A stretch of 32,902 nt of DNA from the NCBI GenBank assembly GCA_018695135.1, contig JABHOV010000102.1, positions 1-32,902 on the forward strand. The letters are read 5' to 3'. This document shows, piece by piece, positions 28,757 through 32,902 of this stretch (the stretch's first letter is position 1; each line of letters begins with the position of its first letter). The position numbers and the translations under genes were made by a program. The stretch is from Candidatus Melainabacteria bacterium. Its GTDB lineage: Bacteria > Cyanobacteriota > Vampirovibrionia > LMEP-6097. A model generated the notes under the pieces. That model worked only from the letters and a program-made list of their open reading frames with translations. It was not told where the DNA came from and did not search any database.

Positions 28757-29574
28757 ACTTTCTCGTGTAGTGACTCCAAGAACTTGATAGTGTCCTTGTA
28801 ACTATCTAACTTAATAGTAACAGCTTCTTCATTAACCAAAGCTGGTCCAACACAAACATTTTTGACCTTGAGTCGTTTTTGTTGATACTTTTGTTGATAA
28901 GCTCGCAAAGCCAGCATCGCTTTGTAGTCAGCCATTGAGTCGCCAAAGAAAAATACCTGAGTTAGCTCACTAAGATCTATTTGGTCTAAGATATCCCAAA
29001 TCGCATCACCCTTGTCATAAGGATACTTAGCATCTTTAAAAATCAATTCTTTACCAAAATCTAGTATCTGCCAGCGATTCGAATGAGAAAAAACTATTTT
29101 AAGTACATTCATAATTGATTTTTTTTGTGCTTGATATTCCTGAGATTCAAAATACAGAGCAAAGTCACCAGGTGTAACCAAAAAACTAACGTCTTGCGTC
29201 AAATGCGGACCTAGAATGTCTTTGATAATATCAATAAAAAATATAGTCTCATCATAAGCCTTAGCAAATTCTTGACGAGTATAACGAACTGCATCGTTCT
29301 CAACAATTTGTTTGCCAAAACCACAATACTTCTTAATACTTTTGGGCAAGTTAGATCTAAAAATATCGACATAGCTTCGAGCAGTCAAAATCAAAACATC
29401 AACCTTGTCATGTTGATTAAGTTCAAGAAGTTGCTCTGCAGCCTTGGGATCTATCTTCGGATACCTGTGATCCAAAGCAGTTACTTGATCTGGTCGAAGT
29501 GTGCCATCAACATCAAAGACTAAAAGATATTTAGAGTCAGTTTCCAAGTCAAACTTGGCAATTAGGTCTTGCAT
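28747..29574 (-). CDS. HAD-superfamily phosphatase, trehalose-phosphatase-like (type IIB cap)
   Basis: A cytoplasmic hydrolase of 275 aa. HAD motif I is FDVDGTL (nucleophile Asp21, acid Asp23), motif II is ILTARSY (Thr64), motif III is Lys188 in YPYDKGDAI, and motif IV is FFGDSMADYKAM (211-220). The region between II and III forms a C2B-type cap as in OtsB and Cof proteins. It is closest in layout to trehalose-6-phosphate phosphatase, but no OtsA synthase is nearby, so the substrate is unproven. It is the first gene of a two-gene unit with the RDD protein (10-bp overlap). Confidence 0.82.
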   Translation of the reverse strand: MQDLIAKFDLETDSKYLLVFDVDGTLRPDQVTALDHRYPKIDPKAAEQLLELNQHDKVDVLILTARSYVDIFRSNLPKSIKKYCGFGKQIVENDAVRYTRQEFAKAYDETIFFIDIIKDILGPHLTQDVSFLVTPGDFALYFESQEYQAQKKSIMNVLKIVFSHSNRWQILDFGKELIFKDAKYPYDKGDAIWDILDQIDLSELTQVFFFGDSMADYKAMLALRAYQQKYQQKRLKVKNVCVGPALVNEEAVTIKLDSYKDTIKFLESLHEKVCK

Positions 29575-29582
29575 ACATATAT

Positions 29583-29588
29583 ATTATG
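29583..29588 (-). promoter_or_regulatory. -10-like CATAAT eight bases before the HAD gene
   Basis: The minus strand reads CATAAT, then atatatgt, then ATG. It is five of six to consensus, at leaderless spacing. No Shine-Dalgarno is seen. Confidence 0.35.
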
Positions 29589-29608
29589 CCCCAATAGGTG
29601 CTTTGCAC

Positions 29609-29706
29609 TATAACGTTTTGCCTTAATTTCTGCTAACTCGGGAGCAAGCTCACCGAGTTTTATCCACGGGAGCAAGCTCCCTGGTTTTCAGCTACTTTCG
29701 AATAAA
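29609..29706. repeat. 70-bp intergenic repeat, copy 2, with internal duplication
   Basis: Same family as 25031-25100. It carries an extra 28 bp because the ggagcaagctc core is present twice (29641-29651 and 29669-29679). The second core forms the GGGAG-caag-CTCCC stem-loop; the first has lost the pairing arm. It lies in the divergent gap between the HAD gene and the HExxH gene. Confidence 0.7.
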
Positions 29707-29741
29707 AGCCAACTATCAAAATAATAGCAAATTCGTCTTTG

Positions 29742-29747
29742 TATAAC
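29742..29747 (+). promoter_or_regulatory. -10-like TATAAC nine bases before the HExxH gene
   Basis: TATAAC (five of six) is preceded by TG and followed by tagctaatt and the ATG at 29757. No Shine-Dalgarno is present. Confidence 0.35.
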
Positions 29748-29756
29748 TAGCTAATT

Positions 29757-31082
29757 ATGTCTGTCGATCTACTAATACCTAGAAATACAACTGAAATCGT
29801 ATTTCTGAGCAAAGAACCTAAAACCACAAAGAATCGTAGCGGTGATTTTTATGCAAAAACAAGCACTAAAGAGCCTGACTTTATAAGCTCACAGCATTTT
29901 GCTATGGCTTATGACATGAATCGTTCTAAGGAAGACTCAAAACAGTTCTATCTTAATCTAGGCAGATTCATAAGAACCGGTTCAACGGATATCAATGATT
30001 GTTATGCCTTAGTAGCCGACTATGTTTATCAAGCTTGTGATTTATATCAAGAGGCAGAGCCAACAAAGGACAATATGAAGGATGCATACAGCAACATAGT
30101 AATGCGATTAAATTTTTGCGGTAGAGCCTTTGCTGCTTGCAACCCAACTAAAGAACAAGAAACTATGTTTCGTTCAAGTCTAATTAGCGCCACACTTGCT
30201 CCTGTAGTTGAGATGCGTGGTTGTTTCAAGGACATCGATAAGTTAAATAGCACGGAATATTTAAATCTAAAATCAATGCTATATGCGGAACTTGCAAAGC
30301 AAACAGGTTTTTTACCTGAACCTGGTTTTCTTTCAAATGAAGATTTTCACTTTGAAGAGTACGATTATATGATCAAAGTAGAAACACAAAAACTAGAAAC
30401 AGTCACTCATGATGTCCTTAAAGCACTGTATGACTTACTAGAAATAGACTATAGTGAGTCAGACATATCCACTTACTTTGTCAATGAGTCTGGCAGCTCG
30501 TCTCGCTGTCAAGGTGTCGCTAGTTACGTACCTGTAGTATTCAAAGAAAATATGAATGGTTTCCTCGATGCACTAGGTAAATCAAAAGATCCAAAGAGTA
30601 GACAAGATTTTGAAAATATAACAGCCGCACATGAAATCACTCACGGTTTACTCTCTGACAACTTTAGGCATCTTGTTGACCCTGAGGCATTAGCAAAGAT
30701 CGAACAAGATACAGGAATTCCAGCAATTGCGCATGATGAATTAATTGCTTTTACGACCAATCTATTCAGGGCTCCATATGATGCAATTTTAATACTGCAT
30801 CGACATGCAGATACACGAGAATATGGATATTCTGCAAGCATACTAAAAGATGAGATTTCTAAATATTTAACTAGTCAAGGTTTAGCACAAAACACAGTAG
30901 AAGATCTCTGCAAAAGCAATGAGGGCTTAGTAGCTAGATTTAGGTCATCAGCTATAAATACAGGACGATTGATTTGGAATATTCAAACCAGGTTCGTTAA
31001 TGAGGCTATTCGATCTGTTAAAATTCTCAAAGAATATCCAAACGATTTTGATTCTATTTATGATCTACCAGCTGGAGAATAG
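29757..31082 (+). CDS. Hypothetical protein with HExxH zincin-type motif
   Basis: A 441-aa protein with no signal peptide or clear membrane segment. Residues 292-296 read HEITH in the context ENITAAHEITHGLLSD, a good zinc-peptidase helix. Glu328 in AHDELIAFTTNLF, about 32 residues later, could be the third ligand of a gluzincin. The N-terminal 280 residues are unfamiliar, mixed helical, and contain several Cys. I cannot assign a family. It is a single gene between the divergent HAD unit and the convergent ksgA, so context gives no role. Protease activity is an inference from the motif only. Confidence 0.65.
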   Translation: MSVDLLIPRNTTEIVFLSKEPKTTKNRSGDFYAKTSTKEPDFISSQHFAMAYDMNRSKEDSKQFYLNLGRFIRTGSTDINDCYALVADYVYQACDLYQEAEPTKDNMKDAYSNIVMRLNFCGRAFAACNPTKEQETMFRSSLISATLAPVVEMRGCFKDIDKLNSTEYLNLKSMLYAELAKQTGFLPEPGFLSNEDFHFEEYDYMIKVETQKLETVTHDVLKALYDLLEIDYSESDISTYFVNESGSSSRCQGVASYVPVVFKENMNGFLDALGKSKDPKSRQDFENITAAHEITHGLLSDNFRHLVDPEALAKIEQDTGIPAIAHDELIAFTTNLFRAPYDAILILHRHADTREYGYSASILKDEISKYLTSQGLAQNTVEDLCKSNEGLVARFRSSAINTGRLIWNIQTRFVNEAIRSVKILKEYPNDFDSIYDLPAGE

Positions 31083-31105
31083 ACACCAGCGACTCATAAT
31101 TTAGA

Positions 31106-31951
31106 TTAGGTAAGAAGTTTAACCATCTCTGCCATCTCTTGCAATGTCAAAGTCTCGCCTCTGAGATTTTCAGATAAGTCTAGCTTAGCAATCTCAGCTT
31201 CAAGATAGCCAGCAGCTTTAAGACCATTAAGTAATTTCTTGCGGCGATTAGCAAAAATTGCTTTGATCAAACGTCTCAATTGTTTAGGCTGAGCGACATC
31301 AACAAGTGGTTTGTCTCTTAGTTTGATTTTAATAAACGCCGAATCCACTTTGGGGCTTGGCATAAACTTGTTTTTGGGTACGTCCAAGCAATACTCTACT
31401 TCCGCCCAGTATCTCACCAAAAGAGTAATCGCTCCATAAGCCTTACAGCCCGGTTCAGCACAAAGCCGCTGGGCAAACTCTTTCTGCACAAGTATATTAA
31501 TTTCTGAAAGATATTTTCTATTGGGGCTTTCTTGTGCCATCTCACCAAGTAAATGCAAAAGGATCTTGGTGGATATTTGATAAGGAATATTGGCAACGAT
31601 CTTGACTTTCTGATCCAAAAATTCAGGAGCTACTATATCTGTAATATTGAGTGAAAGAAAGTCTCTCCGCAAATAATCAAAGTTGTCATTGTTTGCTTTG
31701 AGTATTTCAAGAGCCGTTAAAGCATTTTGATCTAATTCAACACTATATAATTGTTTGACATTGCCTACGAGCCGTTCAGTAAGAAAACCAGCTCCTGATC
31801 CTATCTCTATAACCACATCATTCTCTGGATTAAGGTCCGAAACTGCAACAATTTGATCTAAGGTCTTAGAGCAAACCAAAAAGTTTTGTCCCAAGCTTCG
31901 TTGCTTAGGGTAGTTCTTTGCTCTAAATATTAAATCCTTATCCGTTGACAA
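31106..31951 (-). CDS. rsmA: 16S rRNA dimethyladenosine transferase
   Basis: RsmA (KsgA) dimethylates the two adjacent adenines in the helix 45 loop of 16S rRNA during late small-subunit assembly. The 281-aa sequence has LGQNFLV (20-26), the SAM-binding VIEIGSGAGFLTERL (47-61), VELDQNA (71-77) and the catalytic NIPYQIST (121-128). The C-terminal domain has PSPKVDSAFIKI and FANRRKKLLNGL. The start overlaps the glutaredoxin gene end by 14 bp, so the two are co-transcribed. Confidence 0.96.
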   Translation of the reverse strand: MSTDKDLIFRAKNYPKQRSLGQNFLVCSKTLDQIVAVSDLNPENDVVIEIGSGAGFLTERLVGNVKQLYSVELDQNALTALEILKANNDNFDYLRRDFLSLNITDIVAPEFLDQKVKIVANIPYQISTKILLHLLGEMAQESPNRKYLSEINILVQKEFAQRLCAEPGCKAYGAITLLVRYWAEVEYCLDVPKNKFMPSPKVDSAFIKIKLRDKPLVDVAQPKQLRRLIKAIFANRRKKLLNGLKAAGYLEAEIAKLDLSENLRGETLTLQEMAEMVKLLT

Positions 31952-32207
31952 GCGAATCTAATTCTCCACTTGCGTCCAGCGCCTGTAAATCATCACAACC
32001 ACCGATAGAGTTGCCGGCAATAAATACCTGCGGCATTGATTTACGGTTGCCTTTAGTGGTCTTGGACATCTGGTCGCGGGCAGCTTCATCACCATCGAGG
32101 CGAATTTGCTCGTATTTTAGTCCCTTGCTATTAAGCAAAGCTAGAGCCTTCTGGCAAAAAGGGCATTGATCCCAGGTATAGATTTTAATTTCTTTAGTTT
32201 GTGGCAT
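31938..32207 (-). CDS. grxC: Glutaredoxin 3-type dithiol glutaredoxin
   Basis: A small cytoplasmic thiol reductant of 89 aa with the active site CPFC (15-18) in IYTWDQCPFCQKAL, the cis-proline motif SMPQVFIAG and GGCDDLQAL, which bind glutathione. Its length and motifs fit GrxC. It is first in a two-gene unit with rsmA and has a strong -10 just before the ATG. Confidence 0.92.
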   Translation of the reverse strand: MPQTKEIKIYTWDQCPFCQKALALLNSKGLKYEQIRLDGDEAARDQMSKTTKGNRKSMPQVFIAGNSIGGCDDLQALDASGELDSLVNG

Positions 32208-32214
32208 AAGGGAG

Positions 32215-32223
32215 ATTATAGCA
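32215..32223 (-). promoter_or_regulatory. Extended -10 seven bases before grxC
   Basis: The minus strand reads TGC TATAAT, then ctccctt, then ATG: a perfect extended -10 at leaderless distance. The intervening bases are pyrimidine-rich, so there is no room for a Shine-Dalgarno. Confidence 0.6.
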
Positions 32224-32258
32224 AAAATAGGTAAAGCAAAACCTATTGCCTAGCTATC

Positions 32259-32753
32259 CTATTGACAAAGACTAGCACTGGCATCTTTGGCGCACAAATA
32301 TGACCTAAGAGAATCAAGCTCAGACTGCAAACTATCCAATTCTTTATCTTTTTGATCTAATTTATCATTGAGTTCTTTGACTGCTTCTACTAAGACTGCA
32401 GACATCTTGCCATATGTAACAGACTTGTAACCATCAGTATCAGTACGTACCAGCTCAGGAAAATAAGGCTCAAGTTCTTGAGCTATAAATCCAATATTGA
32501 CTTGGTCTCCATGACTTTCTCTATCTATCCAGTTATAAAAGACCCCGCGTAGTTGCATTAATTTATCAAGCACTTGTCCGAGTGGTTCTATATTTTCCTT
32601 GTAGCGAATGTCAGAAGAATCGGTAATTGTATAGCCTCTGATAGTACCGTTGACATCAAGTTTGTAGGTTGGAGTTGAGTCGTTAATACCTACATTACCG
32701 GTAGCCTTTGTAGTTCCAGTGCCATCAATATTAATCGAAATTAATTCTATGTT
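32259..32753 (-). pseudogene. Peptidase S74 / intramolecular chaperone C-terminal domain, 5' truncated
   Basis: This is the C-terminal auto-cleaving chaperone domain found at the end of phage tail spikes, fibres and some bacterial surface proteins. Typical sequence is visible: NVGINDSTPTYKLDVNGT leading to the cleavage site DSSDIRYKENI, then LMQLRGVFYNW, NIGFIAQELEPYFPELV, GYKSVTYGKMSAVLVEAVKEL, and a C-terminal coil (LDQKDKELDSLQSELDSL). The frame is open from 32753 without a start codon; a TAA at 32754-32756 cuts it off where a long fibre region should continue. A GTG at 32571-32573 is internal to the domain. The missing N-terminal part may have been removed by an insertion or rearrangement at about 32750. 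Confidence 0.75.
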
Positions 32754-32757
32754 TTAA

Positions 32758-32902
32758 AGAAAGCTGAAAAAGGCAGACGCGGCCCTTATGCTAAGAAGAA
32801 AAACACCCTTAAAAACGGATCAGATCAATAATGTCCTTGGAGAAGATCTAAGCTGTTCGGGAATAAGTAATAGAATCAAATCATTAATTAAAAGATCACA
32901 CA
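32758..32902 (+). other. Possible start of an unidentified plus-strand gene at the window edge
   Basis: One plus frame is open from 32758 to the window end, with an ATG at 32788 (MLRRKTPLKTDQINNVLG, then ISNRIKSLIKRS). It is basic, like the N-terminus of a DNA-binding protein or transposase. A second frame carries KKAEKGRRGPYAKKK before a stop. Too little is visible to name it. It begins where the S74 gene is broken, so it may belong to the inserted DNA. Confidence 0.25.

Noticed and set aside
32259-32753. Prophage
   Set aside because: Only one fibre-type chaperone domain is present; no other phage structural, lysis or integrase gene occurs in the window.
1-32902. CRISPR arrays, tRNA or rRNA genes
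   Set aside because: No regularly spaced repeats and no cloverleaf with a T-loop consensus were found by eye; the repeats seen are dispersed or inverted.

Overview
The window looks like a bacterial chromosome segment of low to moderate GC content, densely coded, from an uncultured-type lineage. RNase J-type and B. subtilis-like PurF families sit beside KsgA, Mfd, a SurA-like periplasmic foldase and a Y1 REP-associated transposase. My best guess for the lineage is a non-photosynthetic cyanobacterial relative (Melainabacteria/Vampirovibrionia) or a similar candidate phylum. That is an inference from the feel of the gene content, not from a phylogeny.

Positions 1-17,300 are dominated by a minus-strand purine cluster. 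Read in the direction of transcription it is: a 331-aa membrane-type hypothetical, purL (with a fused PurS-like N-terminus), purQ, purF, [REP transposase and an IS150-like IS3 element, opposite strand], purN-like, [a Fic protein, opposite strand], purD, purE, purM, purC, purB. Together these cover PRPP to SAICAR/AICAR (PurF, D, N, L/Q, M, E, C, B). purH and purK are not in the window. The cluster has been opened twice by opposite-strand DNA, and a 231-bp inverted-repeat element has inserted in the last codons of purB. Upstream of that element lie a frameshifted nucleotidyltransferase pseudogene and the 3' end of ilvH.

Positions 17,300-19,700 hold a divergent cassette of three small helical proteins of unknown function, two of them sharing an FWRQ[EQ]I motif. 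A strong palindrome, a 124-bp foldback repeat and an isolated oligopeptide-type ABC ATPase follow.

Positions 19,790-25,005 encode an RNase J homologue that has lost most of its metal ligands (a probable pseudoenzyme). It is translationally coupled (TAATG) to mfd. A 345-bp intergenic stretch packed with repeats follows, then a coupled pair (unknown 135-aa protein and a MEKHLA/PAS-like protein) and a secreted SurA/PpiC-like foldase. Convergent to these are an RDD membrane protein and a HAD phosphatase.

Positions 29,575-32,902 contain a second copy of the intergenic repeat, a HExxH protein, ksgA, a glutaredoxin, and the C-terminal chaperone domain (peptidase S74) of a truncated fibre-like gene cut off near 32,753.

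Two features run across the whole window. Many transcription-unit heads carry a -10-like hexamer (often TGC-TAnnnT) only 6-9 nt before the ATG and no Shine-Dalgarno, which suggests leaderless mRNAs. There are also several distinct short repeat families (a MITE, REP-like hairpins, foldbacks) in nearly every non-coding gap. No tRNA, rRNA or CRISPR array was seen.
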